Source: Cylindrodendrum hubeiense
Taxonomy: Eukaryota > Ascomycota > Sordariomycetes > Hypocreales > Nectriaceae
NCBI GenBank assembly: GCA_014621425.1
Contig: JAANBB010000008.1
Location: 310,001 to 374,000, forward strand
Length of the DNA: 64,000 nucleotides
Reading direction: 5' to 3'
The notes beneath the pieces are model-generated. The model had not been told where the DNA came from and made no database searches. It saw only the letters and a list, made by a program, of their open reading frames with translations. A program made the position numbers and the translations under genes. How positions within the stretch are numbered: the first letter of the stretch is position 1; every line of letters starts with the position of its first letter. Shown here one piece after another: positions 32,013-42,938 of the stretch.

Positions 32013-33339
32013 ATGACCGTGCTTCAAACTATCACCAGGCCCGGGACCAAACATCGCTCTGTCGATACCATCATTGTCGGCGGCGGACCCAGCGGTCTAG
32101 CTGTTGTGGGTAATCTCCTAGAACAGCGCCCTCGTGACCGCATGCTTTGGGTTGATCCTTCATTTAAAGCTGGAAGAGTTGGCGATCAGTATCGTGAGGT
32201 ACCGAGCAACACAAAAGTGGGATTATTCATCAACTTCGCTACCACCATTGCTCCCTTTCGACAGATTCTCGAATCCTCGCAAGAGCCCGACGCAGTCAGC
32301 GCACTACGCAAATTACCCCAAGATCAGGGTTGCGAGCTCAACTATGCAGCTGACCTCTGCCTGATGCTCACGGAAGGTGTTTTTCGCCACTTTAACAACG
32401 TGGAGCAATATTACGGAAAACTCAAAGCCGCCACCTTTGATCAGGTACACATCCATTCCTGCTTCTGCAGCTTTAAACTTCCGATTTAAGTTGAAGTGCT
32501 AACCAGAAACCGAATAATAGCAAACCAGCCTCTGGACAGCAGTCTTGAATGATGATGAGATTATCAGTGCACCAAAACTGGTGCTATGCACTGGATCTAG
32601 CCCAGTCACCAATCTACTGCCTGTTCTAGCAACGCTCTCTAAAAGGCCGCAGATGATACACCTAGATACCGCGCTCAAACCATCACTGCTACCCAAGAGC
32701 ATAGAGTCAGATGCGACAGTTGCCGTCATCGGCGCCTCGCACTCAGCTATTCTGGTGTTGATGACTCTTTATGAGCTCACTAAAACTACACATCCTAATC
32801 TCCGCATTAAATGGTTCACCCGATACAAAGAGCTGCGCTACGCCAAATGCATGGACGGCTGGATTCTTTACGACAACACTGGTCTCAAGGGCCAGGTAGC
32901 TCAGTGGGCCCGAGAAAACCTGAATGCGGAAGTTTTCGACAAGAGTCCTGTCAGCAAAGTCATTTCCAGATTCTGGACAGCACCCGATGTCGAAGAGCAA
33001 CATTACCAAGCTGAGCTTCCCAGCTGCACACATGTCATCCAGGCTATCGGCTACAAGCGGGATGCGCTTCCTGCATTGGGTCTTGCTACCTCAACCGGCG
33101 CCAGACCCGAACCATTGACAATCCAACACGACGACCTTACCGGCCGTTTCTTTACCAAGTCAGCAGGCGATTCCACGGGGCTGCGGTACATACCAGGGTT
33201 GTTTGGCGCGGGAATCGCGTTCCCCGAGCGTGTGACTGACCCAATGGGCAATGTGGAGCACGCAGTTGGCTTTTGGAAATTCATGAGATTTCTAAAACAG
33301 GCTGTGCCCGAGTGGGTTGGTACGTCGAAAATTGTATAA
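32013..33339 (+). CDS. FAD/NAD(P)-dependent oxidoreductase (Pyr_redox_3-like)
   Basis: Model join(32013..32444,32521..33339), 416 residues; the intron starts GTACAC and ends AATAG in phase. MTVLQTITRPG precedes the FAD-binding motif DTIIVGGGPSGLAVVGNLL. A second dinucleotide-binding motif is VAVIGASHSAILVLMTLYEL, and THVIQAIGYKRDALP matches the ATG-like segment of this flavoprotein group. The end includes IPGLFGAGIAFPERVTD, contacting FAD. The layout is that of flavin-containing monooxygenase and ornithine-N5-oxygenase relatives, but the segments that define those enzymes are not clear. The open frame extends 99 codons upstream with a possible membrane segment; I prefer the ATG next to the Rossmann fold. 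Substrate unknown. Confidence 0.8.
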
Positions 33340-33787
33340 ATATTGGATGTACAGTAGCCTCGTTGTTTTGCATTGTAAGGAGTATTGAGCTGTTAGCGAC
33401 CAGATATTTAGCTGAATGAATCATTCATAAACATGGACTGTCTGTGCAGGAATATACATCGGTGTCATTTTACCCCACATGCAATGTCATGTCTGCTTAT
33501 ACATGCACTATTGTGATTCACGGTGGCAGCTTTTAAGGTAAGCATGGGGTTAGAAGAGACCCTGATAGAATCAGTGTAATCGGTTCATACGTGGAATACA
33601 ACCCAACACCTTTACTGCTACGTTTCCCTCCAGTTCTTATCATCTACGCATGTGACACTGCACATAATAGTTGGATCAGTAGGGGAAATTTAATTGAGGT
33701 GCCACCTTATTAGATTTTGTGGCCAACTCATATACATCCGGCAAGAAACTAATTCGGGCAAGCAAAGGTGAGTCCTGCCCTACACTT
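33340..33787. other. Intergenic between convergent genes
   Basis: Contains two 3' ends; nothing else is recognised. Confidence 0.35.
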
Positions 33788-35713
33788 TTAGTCATCCACG
33801 TCTCTTGGCTCCATGGCGAGCCATGACTTCTCATAATTCTCCATTGTCATGGGCAAGAACTCCGTCGGCCTTGTGATGGGCATAAAGCTTTCGCCACGCT
33901 CCTCAAATTGCTCGAGTCTCCTCCTCGTAGCGTACTTACTTGCATTGACGCTGTAGATCTTGACTCTGTGGCAACTACTCGTCACATGCAGTCCCCAGTT
34001 CCAACTGTGACGGACGGCCATGGGCTGGGTGTTGAGGCTGTTGTCCCAGCATCGAACAACCAGCTCAGTCCAGCCTTCGTGATCGCAGGGCACTGAGCCG
34101 GACCATGTACGCCAGGCGAACTTGTGCTTGGCCGAGAGGTTTTCGAGTGGAATAGGGTACCACACGTAGCCACCGTCTGCCGATATTTCTACCCGCTCCG
34201 GCCATCGCCCACCACCAGAATATGCCCAGCCTTTCAGAAGTCAGTGAATAGTTATCCGGGGCTAGGAATCGCACGACCTACCTGACACTTCAATTTGGCC
34301 ATTGTGCACAACAACTTCCTTGTTCCAAGGAGTCATGATGGCACTACTCACTGGCATCTCCTGAATCTGAATTCCCACTATATACTGTGTAAGCCTCACA
34401 AGTTTGATAAGAAGGAGTGATTTCACCTACTTGTAGGGAGTTGGTTATGCTTCCCAGCCTGTTGCTGAAAGTACAGGTACTCCCTACTCTGTACTGGGGC
34501 TCGGCTTGGTGTTTCAATTGCCTTGACTCGATATAGCCACTTGACACTCCTCGCTCCGATATAGCCCATGACAACTACTCGTAGTGGAAATCCGTGTATT
34601 TTCGGTAGCGGCTTCTCGTTCATCTCCCAAGCCAGAAGAACCTCATTGGCTTTAACTTTCGACCACGGCACAGACACAACATAATTCATGCACTCTCCTC
34701 CTTTGAAGTATGTCTCTGCTCCGTAGAGTTCGAGATGCTTTCCACCCTCTTTCAGTCCACCGCAGTATTTGATAACCTTCTTGAGGCTGACACCAGTCCA
34801 CTTGGCTGTGCCTATTGCGCCCTCGGCCCACGGAGCATTGATCATCTCGTCACCCTCGCCAGGGTATTCAACAATTTGCTCAATTCGCCTTGTACCGCTG
34901 CATTGAATGGTTATAAGTGTCGAAGATCGTGGGAAAAGGTCTTCATTCTGCAAATCAGCAAGTGTGATCGTTTTTGGTTCATTGACAAGGCCATCAAGGC
35001 GAAGATCATATTCGTTTGGGTCAATATCCGGTATGCCTCCATGATTGCGAACAAAATGTAGTTCGTTTGAGGTAACAGGGTCTTTCGTGAGGAGGCTTTT
35101 GGGGGGTTCACCATTATACGGAAATTCGAGGAGGTGAAGCATTTCGGGATGTTTCTCCTGCAAGGTAAGTTAGTCACTTCTACTTCAACTTTGAGCCCTC
35201 GGGTCAAAACCTCCCTTGAGAACTGTCTTCCAACTCTCCTCGGGCACATTGGCAAGAGCCCCACCGATGGCCCTATGCCACATCTTCCAACGTATTCCTT
35301 CAAGTACAGGGTTCGTCTCCGGGAGGGGCTCTAACTGGAACTCGGGCGGAGGGGGAAACTTAAACTGAGCGAAGCGTTGACGGGCGTTGGACTTCTTCTC
35401 TGGATAATCCTCCCATTCGACATAACCTTTCCAACCCTTGCGCTCCTCTTCCACAATGATTTCCGGCTCATCGTCACTCTTTCCAGCTCGAAGCTCTGAG
35501 GAATTCGATTTCGCTATCTCCGGGGACTCTGTGTTAATCTTGACATTGCTTTGGTTACGAAGCATTAGACGGGCCGGCTCTAAGCCCTGCTCGAGCTTCC
35601 ACTCGTCTGCAGGCTGACAAGGACCTTAGCATTGAGTCATACTTCTATAGAGCAAATTCGCTGCTGACCTGCTGACGTAGTTTGTGCTCGTGAAAATGCG
35701 AATTCGACTGCAT
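33788..35713 (-). CDS. Sulfite-oxidase-like molybdopterin enzyme, one unresolved junction
   Basis: Segments complement(join(33788..34230,34282..34377,34431..35157, then about 35191..35613, 35669..35713)), about 580 residues. The molybdopterin-binding oxidoreductase domain is clear: TPNELHFVRNHG-type SNELHFVRNHGGIPDID, LADLQNEDLFPR, ITIQCSGTRR with the Cys that ligates Mo, APWAEGAIGTAKWTGV, KIHGFPLRVVVMGYIGARSVKWL, then the dimerisation domain (VSSAIMTPWN, GWAYSGGGRWPERVEIS, LVVRCWDNSLNTQP). No haem-binding cytochrome b5 domain or peroxisomal tail is visible. Between 35190 and 35158 the frame should pass from DPRAQ to EKHPEML. A branch site and TTGCAG acceptor exist but no in-frame GT donor; the only GT is 32 nt from the acceptor and shifts the frame. 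The gene may therefore be disabled or use an unusual splice. Likely role: oxidation of sulfite or a related oxyanion. Confidence 0.75.
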
Positions 35714-36641
35714 TTTGGCAATGAGATCTGTACGAATCTGAGTGTGGTAATGAGAAAGGAAGGAAATTTGCCAGTCAGCAGAAATTGAACACAATTGAAC
35801 CCTAAAAATGACGAGGTAAAGTGGTAAAAGTTGATCTGTTTACTTTATTGCGGGGAAATGTACCTTGTGAAGCCGACTCGTGCTGAACTAACAACTCGGC
35901 AATGATACACATCCAAGCCTTATCATAATTTCAGCCGGAACGCCCGGAACTGGAAGTCCATGCAAGCATAGTTTACGCGATGCTACCCTATGACGCATAA
36001 GAACAAGATGTACACCCTCTGGACCGCCATACAGCATCGACAAAAATATTAAGAACACGCATTGAGTTTGCAGAGCTTGATAAATGTGCGTCAGTACAGC
36101 GTCATTGATACATCAAGGTCGCAATCATCTCGGATACGAGTTATCGCAACCTCACTCTCCTACATGCGGCAATTTTCTCAATCGTTCTTCATGCATGACT
36201 CCTTGGATCCATCTCAGTTCAAGTGCGCCACTATTCGGTAACGGAACAACCATTATGCCATCTTTTACTTCTGCTACCGGTGTGTTCCTGTTTTCCTTGT
36301 CGTAGGACAGATCTGGGACACAAAGATAAGATAATCTACAAAGTATTACCATTTAATTGGTTGATAAGTAGACAACAGACCATCTTGCAAAGAAGATACT
36401 TGATTAACCATCCAGACAGTGCATTAAACAAGGCAATATTAGCTTCATCAAGCTGTTTTAATGCTGAACCTACCGAGAGCTGGTTAAAGTTTCAATGCCT
36501 TGCATCGAGCTACGAAAGGGCAGGAAATGCAAATTTTGGACGTACCTCCTTAAAATCCCTCGACAATCTGATGAACCGATAATCAAAATACTAAGCAACT
36601 TCATCTCCTCGATTTCCATCCAGAGTCTAGGGCAGTTCATG
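35714..36641. other. Intergenic, no supported gene
   Basis: A 119-codon plus-strand frame at 36223-36582 lacks any family signature and is not called. The left end is the promoter region of the molybdoenzyme gene. Confidence 0.35.
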
Positions 36642-38414
36642 TTAATATGAGCCTCCAGCACTCATCAACAAGGTAATAATCTTATCTTGAATGCCAACGT
36701 GGTTCTTAAGCAGTGTTGAATCTCCTGCTGTGCTCGCGGGCGACGCTCCGCTGGAGTCGTAGGTCGCAGGATTGGCTCCGTGCCGTAATAGCGCCTCCAC
36801 TACGCCCACGGCACCGTGAGCGGCTGCCACATGCAAAGGTGTGACACCAGATCGAATTATCATCCTGTGACTCGAAGGATCCTTGATAAGTTCTTCAACC
36901 TGGTGTCCCCAACCAACTATCTGACAGTCGTATCCGCTGCGACGGCTACTATTTGACAGATCTTCGACCGGAAATAGAGCACGAGCGTTGATATCCGCTC
37001 CTGCTGAGATGAGTGTCTCAATCAGTTGCGTGGTCTCGTCACTAATACTCTCGCCAAAGAATAGTGCGAGGCCATGTAAAGGCGTCCAGCCCTCGGTTGT
37101 GGTGACAAGGGGGTCGGCGCCGTGGGAAAGCAGAAGTCTTGCGACTGGCGGTATTTGTGAGCGCCCTTTGGTGTGCCTGGTATGACAACCGAAGCGGTCG
37201 GCGGTCTGAGCAAATGCACACATGAAGGGCGTCCAGCCATTCGAGCTGGCGTCGTTGATAGCACCTTGCATGCCGCCATCAGATAGAAGGTATTCGATAT
37301 TATCAATATTACACCCCGCAGCCGCGAAGTGTAGCAACGTTTCCCCATAGCGGTTTTTCGACCTTATGAACGCATTACGTTCCTCGCTTGGGTATGCAGA
37401 TAGATACAACTCCAGAATTCGCAGGTTAGAACCAGAGGCTGCGCGGTGGATAGGAGTCTCTCCGGATTTGTTTTCGTGGCTGACCGAAGCCTTGTGCTTG
37501 AGAAGAAGGCGTATTCCCACCTCATGTAGGCCAGTCTTGAATGGAGCTTTATGGAAATGTACCGGGAAGCCAAGGTAGTGTAGTGCAGAATTTCCTTTCT
37601 CGTCTGTCGTATTAGGATCCGCACCCTTCTCAAGAAGTGTGTTCAATGCACCAACCAGATCTATGTAATTGACAGCCGGTATGACGAGCCCACATGTGTC
37701 AAGAGTTGCATTGGGGTTGGCTCCTGCATCCACCAATAGCGCAATGAGCTGCTGCTGTTCAAAGTACTCAACACCGTGGTAGTCCTCGCAATCCATCTTG
37801 ATGGACACAGACATCCTGAGGTCTACCGCTCCAGAAAGAGCACTATCGAGGCTTTTCTGATTGAACGAAAGCCTAGATAAAAGGACTTCAACGACGTAAA
37901 GCTTCCATCTCCTTGCCGCGCTTGCCAGAGCTCGTTCCTTGGCCATGTCACTCCAACCATCCCATAGATCCAATAGGTCACCTACAATCGATGCTTGCCC
38001 GTACGTTGAAGCGTAGACAAGACATGACTGGAAGGGCATGTATTTATCAGAGTATTTCGTGAGATCGACATGTTGCCAAAGCTGTCGCAGAATGGCTCGA
38101 TTGCCCATTGTGGCAGCGATTGCTAGCGGCGTTGGGATGTCGTCGCCTGACCTCCGGTCTAAAGGACTTGCCCCGGCGCTCAGAAGAACGTCCACCGCTG
38201 CTGGGTTATTACAAATCACTGCGACATGAATTGGCTTGCCCCAGTCGCAGTTATCACATATAACTTGTTTATTCAACTCCGCAGGGTCCAGGGAATCAAC
38301 CAGTTGCTGCAGCTTCGTTATGTTGTGGTCGCAAATGGAGGCAAACAGGGCTAAGCCGGGCGCCTTGAATGCCTCTCTCATTTCAGACTTTGTGGTCTTC
38401 GTAGACACAAACAT
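36642..38414 (-). CDS. Ankyrin-repeat protein
   Basis: I chose the ATG at 38414 (MFVSTKTTKSEMREAF), giving 590 residues in one exon; the frame is open upstream to 38561 but that part includes the TATA box. About ten ankyrin repeats are visible from residue 30 to the end: KPIHVAVICNNPAAVDVLLSAGASP, PTPLAIAATMGNRAILRQLW, LIALLVDAGANPNA, NSALHYLG, ETPIHRAASGSNLRILELYL, ETLLHFAAAGCNIDNIEYLL, WTPFMCAFAQ, WTPLHGLALFFG, GVTPLHVAAAHGAVGVVEALLRHGAN. No N-terminal effector (NACHT, SesA, HET or F-box) is seen, so it would act as a binding scaffold or is a stand-alone ankyrin protein, common and fast-evolving in these fungi. Confidence 0.85.
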   Translation of the reverse strand: MFVSTKTTKSEMREAFKAPGLALFASICDHNITKLQQLVDSLDPAELNKQVICDNCDWGKPIHVAVICNNPAAVDVLLSAGASPLDRRSGDDIPTPLAIAATMGNRAILRQLWQHVDLTKYSDKYMPFQSCLVYASTYGQASIVGDLLDLWDGWSDMAKERALASAARRWKLYVVEVLLSRLSFNQKSLDSALSGAVDLRMSVSIKMDCEDYHGVEYFEQQQLIALLVDAGANPNATLDTCGLVIPAVNYIDLVGALNTLLEKGADPNTTDEKGNSALHYLGFPVHFHKAPFKTGLHEVGIRLLLKHKASVSHENKSGETPIHRAASGSNLRILELYLSAYPSEERNAFIRSKNRYGETLLHFAAAGCNIDNIEYLLSDGGMQGAINDASSNGWTPFMCAFAQTADRFGCHTRHTKGRSQIPPVARLLLSHGADPLVTTTEGWTPLHGLALFFGESISDETTQLIETLISAGADINARALFPVEDLSNSSRRSGYDCQIVGWGHQVEELIKDPSSHRMIIRSGVTPLHVAAAHGAVGVVEALLRHGANPATYDSSGASPASTAGDSTLLKNHVGIQDKIITLLMSAGGSY

Positions 38415-38783
38415 GATTGTATGACGTGATCCGAGGTTGGTTGGCCGTGTTGGAATTTTTAGAGCGAAAGGGTGGATATATATAGTTGACAGGTTAAGTG
38501 GACCTTGGACTGCCCCGTTTTCAAGGGTGTTTATCCTGGATATCATTATAATACATAACAAGTCTAATACGCGAGACGCTGGAAGAAGTCGGGGCGTCAG
38601 CCAACAAGATTAGCAATTCGGATGTTTTCACTTTGAGAACCGCCTGCAGTGCCCAGCATCATGGTGTCTTCCATGCGAGAGGTAATCCATGTACTTTAAT
38701 TTGCTGTCCAATGTCTCAAAACATCAAGTATTGCGCCTATTCTAAGTTTGCTCTCAGACAATGACCCTGTATGATCATCGTAC
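38415..38783. other. Intergenic with promoter of the ankyrin gene
   Basis: TATATATA at 38477-38484 (63-70 bp before the ankyrin ATG at 38414, minus strand) is a convincing TATA box. The remainder is the 3' side of the monooxygenase gene. Confidence 0.5.
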
Positions 38784-39959
38784 CTATACCACCGGGCTAG
38801 ACTCTTCATCGATCTTGATACCAAATGCGCCGACGGCGGTGGAATAACTCTCATGAACAGCCTTGCTACCATAAACCCTCATCTCTTGCTCGTAGGCAGT
38901 TGTGACGCCATGTATATTACCACCAGCCTCGCGCAACAACCTCCCAAGCAAGGCCGAGTCTCGAACGGCGGTGTTGGCCCCGAGCCCTCCTGCGGGTGTC
39001 ATGGAATGGACAGCGTCACCAATGAGGGTCACGCGAGGCTCGTTGGGCCATTTTGGCACACCTGACGGGGTCGAGCAGGTGATCTTCCAGAAGGCAGCTT
39101 CAGCCGTGATCATGTTGTCAAAGAGGGGCTTGAAGCGTGGGTCCCAGTTTTTGGAGATCGATTTGGCGATATCCGCAGCCTGCTCGCCCACAATGGTGTA
39201 GTCGTCATTGGGGGCCCGTATCACTCCTGGAACGCCACCCATGGTCCAGCCAAATTGCAAGCTGGTGTCGTTCTCGTCGTGAGGGCGAACGTTTGTCATG
39301 ACGAAGACGCCGCCGTCCGGGCCTGTGTCGTCTCGCAGCCTGAAAACGCCTTCGCCCAAGCCCTTGAAAGCCGCAGCAGGTGCCTGGCCGTGGATGCCCC
39401 TAGCGCCAGTGTCGTAGACCTTCAGCTTTCCGCCTGAGAGCTGCTTCGCAACCTTGGAATAGATGCCTTCACCACCGATGAGCATCGAGCCTTCGACCGA
39501 CTTCGTTCCATCGGCAAAGGTTGCACGAACACCGTCATCAGTCAGTTCGTAGCCGGTGACGTGCTTAGCCCATTCAATGTGTTCTTCGCAGCCTTGAGCG
39601 AAAATCCTGCGCATATCGCCCCGAGCTATGCCAACGATCTGGCCGCCCCGTGAGTCCAGCTTTTCGGGTACCACGTGCTCCGTCTGCTCGCCGGTCACAG
39701 CATCGAATGCGCTAAAGCCGCTGCCACCGGTTTTGCCACACGTGTCCCAGAACAGCTGCCATGTTTGGGGGTCAAGGGCCGATTCGATAGCGTCGAGGCC
39801 TTCTGATGATAGGCGCAATCGATAGCCTTGGGCGCGAAACGCGAATGATGTATCGCGCTCAAAGATCTTGAAGGGTATCTTGGCCACTCGCAGGGACTGG
39901 GCAAGTAGCAGAGATGCAAGGCCGGCGCCTGAGATTAAGATTGGCTTGCTGGCGGACAT
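38784..39959 (-). CDS. FAD-dependent monooxygenase (aromatic hydroxylase-like)
   Basis: ATG at 39959 (MSASKPILISGAGLASLLLA) gives 391 residues; the open frame continues upstream to 40202 with unrelated low-complexity residues, so I reject that longer start. The three motifs of group A flavoprotein monooxygenases (PF01494) are present: G-A-G-L-A-S near the N-terminus with the E/D-acidic strand end (KIFERD), the DG-like segment SMLIGGEGIYSKVAK, and GDAVHSMTPAGGLGANTAVRDSALLGRLL (GD motif). No membrane segment is seen. Such enzymes hydroxylate or epoxidise substrates with NAD(P)H and O2 and are common in secondary metabolism and detoxification. The neighbours do not suggest a pathway. Confidence 0.85.
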   Translation of the reverse strand: MSASKPILISGAGLASLLLAQSLRVAKIPFKIFERDTSFAFRAQGYRLRLSSEGLDAIESALDPQTWQLFWDTCGKTGGSGFSAFDAVTGEQTEHVVPEKLDSRGGQIVGIARGDMRRIFAQGCEEHIEWAKHVTGYELTDDGVRATFADGTKSVEGSMLIGGEGIYSKVAKQLSGGKLKVYDTGARGIHGQAPAAAFKGLGEGVFRLRDDTGPDGGVFVMTNVRPHDENDTSLQFGWTMGGVPGVIRAPNDDYTIVGEQAADIAKSISKNWDPRFKPLFDNMITAEAAFWKITCSTPSGVPKWPNEPRVTLIGDAVHSMTPAGGLGANTAVRDSALLGRLLREAGGNIHGVTTAYEQEMRVYGSKAVHESYSTAVGAFGIKIDEESSPVV

Positions 39960-40269
39960 GCTGGCGGATATACTGACGTTGACGCTGCTTGCTGCTCTGT
40001 CTGTGTCACAGACTTTATAGTAAGCTTGCTGCTGATGAGAAGCCTCGAATGTCCGCACAAGCGGGGATGTCGGTCTCGGCGTCCGCGTCGCTGTCCGCCA
40101 AGATCCACTCCCATTATTAATCCAACTAGTGCTAGATTGTGACCTTGTGTGACGACATAAAAATGCCGGATCTGGTAAGAAGCCGGGTCCGGAACACCAC
40201 AATGGATCCGCAAGGTTAGACCGAATACGGTCTACTGTGATATCGAGATCCGGATCACTTCGGGAGACC
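39960..40269. other. Upstream region of the FAD monooxygenase gene
   Basis: Contains several CCGGA/TCCGG words (about 40165-40260) that could be sites for zinc-cluster regulators; nothing else is recognised. Confidence 0.3.
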
Positions 40270-40415
40270 TACCAGAGAACTCGATAAATTCGGACGCGCT
40301 AAGTGGAGAATTTACTCCATTCCTCCACGCTTATCCGTTCAAAACGTCACATCCCATCTAAAGTATTGGCCTGTGAAATTTTAGCGCTGTCCGAATTTAT
40401 CGAATTCTTACGGTA
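40270..40415. mobile_element. MITE-like element with terminal inverted repeats and TA ends
   Basis: The left arm (TACCAGAGAACTCGATAAAT then TCGGACGCGCTAA, 40270-40302) is matched in reverse complement by the right arm (40381-40415, reading TACCGTAAGAATTCGATAAA then TTCGGACAGCGCTAA). The arms of about 33-35 bp differ at only a few positions and both end at a TA dinucleotide, as for Tc1/mariner-type target sites. The interior of about 80 bp is non-coding. Total about 146 bp, so it would depend on a transposase elsewhere. Confidence 0.7.
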
Positions 40416-41400
40416 TCCAAGTATGAAACAGGGCTCCTAAGACCGTCAATTAATGAAGAAACAAGCATTCTAAGACATTTCATTTGATCAATAAATTGGT
40501 CATTGAATACAGCAAATAGAGTGTCCAACAAAAGTTGAAAGAATAACCAAAGAACCCCAATCTCTCTCTCGTTAGTGTGTTGGGCTTCCCTGGTCTCACG
40601 GTGTAAAATGCCCGTAAAGAAGTTCTAGCAGATATGTAAGCTAGGATATAAGCCCATTTGAACCGGACTGCTTTTCTTGGCTGTTCCGACTGGAATAGAG
40701 GTCATTGAGCAAGGTCAATTAGTCAGTCATTGAGAGCTCCAGGGTAGGATCGAGAGATTGCGGTCGGATTCATCCGCATTCTTGACCTTGAAGAGTTATC
40801 ATGAGTGTTCTTCAGTATAATTTTTCTAAAAAGAACTCAATTTCCGTTTTTTTTGTCTCATCGTTGCGGCATCGCATCGCGACCCGTTTGATCAGATGAT
40901 GTTGATTGATAGCATCGGTCAGGTCAGTCTATTTTGTTCACTTCGAGAGTCTGCTACTTGCACCTTTACTGATATCGCGGACGCATCGCCATTGTGCCGG
41001 CATCACCACAATCCCATGACCTGCTTTTGGTGGGTGGTTTGTTGTGTCTCTGGCCATCTCTTGTGCCCATCCCACACACATTGGCCTTGGAAATTAAGCC
41101 GGAGGGAGCGGGGTGGGGGCTATGGATTGACGGTTGAAGAAACGGCCAATAGGATTGGATTGGCGGGAATCTGGGGTTCGGAGTTGTGGGCGGATGAGCG
41201 GAATGCGGGGAATTTTGCTCACCAGCATCCCCATCGAGTCCATCCGTTCATCCGAAGTAGCACCATGATGCCCTCGGCTTTGTTAGACGAATTATGAGCC
41301 AGCAGCGGGCCAGGATACAATGAGCCATCTCTTCTATATCAACCATGCCCATTTCCAGGATTTCAATACCACGACTTGTCACTGAGACACACCCGCGCAT
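40416..41400. other. Intergenic, no supported gene
   Basis: A 133-codon frame at 40896-41297 has no family signature and biased composition (His/Trp/Cys-rich), so it is not called. Confidence 0.35.
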
Positions 41401-41500
41401 TCACACGCATTCACACGCATTCACACGCATTCACACGCATTCACACGCATTCACACGCATTCACACGCATTCACACGCATTCACACACAATCACACAATA
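41401..41500 (+). repeat. 10-bp minisatellite TCACACGCAT, eight exact copies
   Basis: Eight perfect copies of TCACACGCAT fill 41401-41480, followed by decayed copies to about 41500. It ends 9-28 bp before the ATG at 41509, so it would lie in the 5' leader of that ORF. Confidence 0.9.
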
Positions 41501-41508
41501 ATCTCACC

Positions 41509-41832
41509 ATGAATTCCTCACTACAGACCGTGGGCCGCATCCTTCGCACTTCCTCCACTTCTCGGGTCCAAGCCCAAGCCCTAAGCCTCGGTGTCAACCA
41601 GGCCAGGCGACTCAGCACTACCGACCCTGATTCCTCCAACCGGGGCGGTGCAGTCCGAGACGCCATCATGGACAAGCTGTGGGTATCGCGAGTCTTCCCC
41701 CCCGTGGCTACCAACTCGCCCGTCTCTCCGGCCACCAGCACTCCTGAAACCACCATCTTCGCAAGTCGCGACCCTCCGCTGGGAACATCTGTTTTCGATC
41801 CTTCAGCTGCACCTCGGTGGTCCGAGTCATAG
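41509..41832 (+). CDS. Small ORF with mitochondrial-type presequence
   Basis: 107 residues. The start MNSSLQTVGRILRTSSTSR is an Arg/Ser/Thr-rich, acid-free amphipathic-looking presequence with a possible cleavage region at ARRLSTT, typical of matrix-targeted proteins. The remainder is Pro/Ser/Thr-rich without known domain. A GTATCG after DKLW (about 41683) might be a donor, in which case the true second half is different. The unit directly follows a minisatellite. It is reported as probable but unproven. Confidence 0.35.
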   Translation: MNSSLQTVGRILRTSSTSRVQAQALSLGVNQARRLSTTDPDSSNRGGAVRDAIMDKLWVSRVFPPVATNSPVSPATSTPETTIFASRDPPLGTSVFDPSAAPRWSES

Positions 41833-42938
41833 GCCTCGTCGAACCATCACCGAGGCCACTGAGGGAACAATTATCAACAATTCAAGTCGTTCAGCAACTA
41901 CTATCGCGTCGGAACCACGAAGTCAGAATGCTGTTATTTGACAGGCGGACCAGGTCACGCCCGCTCTAAACGTCATTGGCGCCACAAAGTAGAATGCGAA
42001 TGGCAAAGGAATAGTGCAATTGAGTAGATCCACAGAAGAGCATCTCTGCCGCCGCTGTCCAGAATCAACTGTACATCTTACGGTCACCGGCATAAGAGGA
42101 GGCTCCCAGCAGATGTCTTAAGGCAATACTGAGAAGGAACTCACTAGAATGGGCATTATGCTGTCTTTACTTGGCTAAATTCACACTCGATTCCACATAA
42201 CTGAGATCACTGAAAAGCATTCCTATTTGCACCGTAGGAAGAGTCTATCCCAAGGCTAAGCTTCGCTTTAATAAGTTCCTCAGTGATGAAACCACACTCG
42301 GGGAAGATGAGAGTGACACATATCCATGTAGAAATAGAAGCTTGGTTGCGGAAGAGATGGCTGCACTTAGCTGCTCGTAGCGGTTTCAGCTAACATATTA
42401 AATAGCTTCCGGGCCTCCAAGTGCGGAATCGATGAAGACAGCAAAATAATATTTCTCATCTCTAAGACCCTGATTCTAAGTGGATCAGCATCAGTTCCTA
42501 TGTATGCATATTTTGTCAGACTTAATTATATTCGGTCCAACTAAATAGGTGTTAGATTGAGATCCTGTACGTGGATGATATCGGAAATGATAACTCTTAT
42601 AGATCAATCTCTAGATGACTTAAAACTCATCATATTACAGCTCAAGAGCATCAACCCTCTATCAAGAACCCAATAGCAAGCTCGAACCATGACTAAGAGT
42701 TTGCTCTTTAGAAATTATTTCACGCCCTTTAAATTATATTACGTCTCAACATTCTACATAAAGATATACAGGTATAGAGAGCTGCTTGTGTTGGACGTCA
42801 TTAGAAAGCCATACCATCTTACAACGCTGACGCATGGGAGTTGGGACCAAGTTCGCTGCAATTGCAATCAAGGACAGACTAGTTGGTGAACATATCCAAC
42901 AAAAGGCTTATCCGCTGCGAGACATGATATGAATCGGT
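41833..42938. other. A/T-rich intergenic, no gene seen
   Basis: Only short frames; nothing else is recognised. Confidence 0.35.

Noticed and set aside
39960..40202. Longer N-terminus for the FAD monooxygenase
   Set aside because: The extra residues are low-complexity and precede the flavin motif by too much; the ATG at 39959 puts the GxGxxx motif at the usual place.
40896..41297. 133-codon frame upstream of the minisatellite
   Set aside because: Unusual His/Trp/Cys composition and no family resemblance.
41401..41480. CRISPR-like regular repeat
   Set aside because: Units are contiguous 10-bp copies without spacers, in a eukaryotic genome; a minisatellite.
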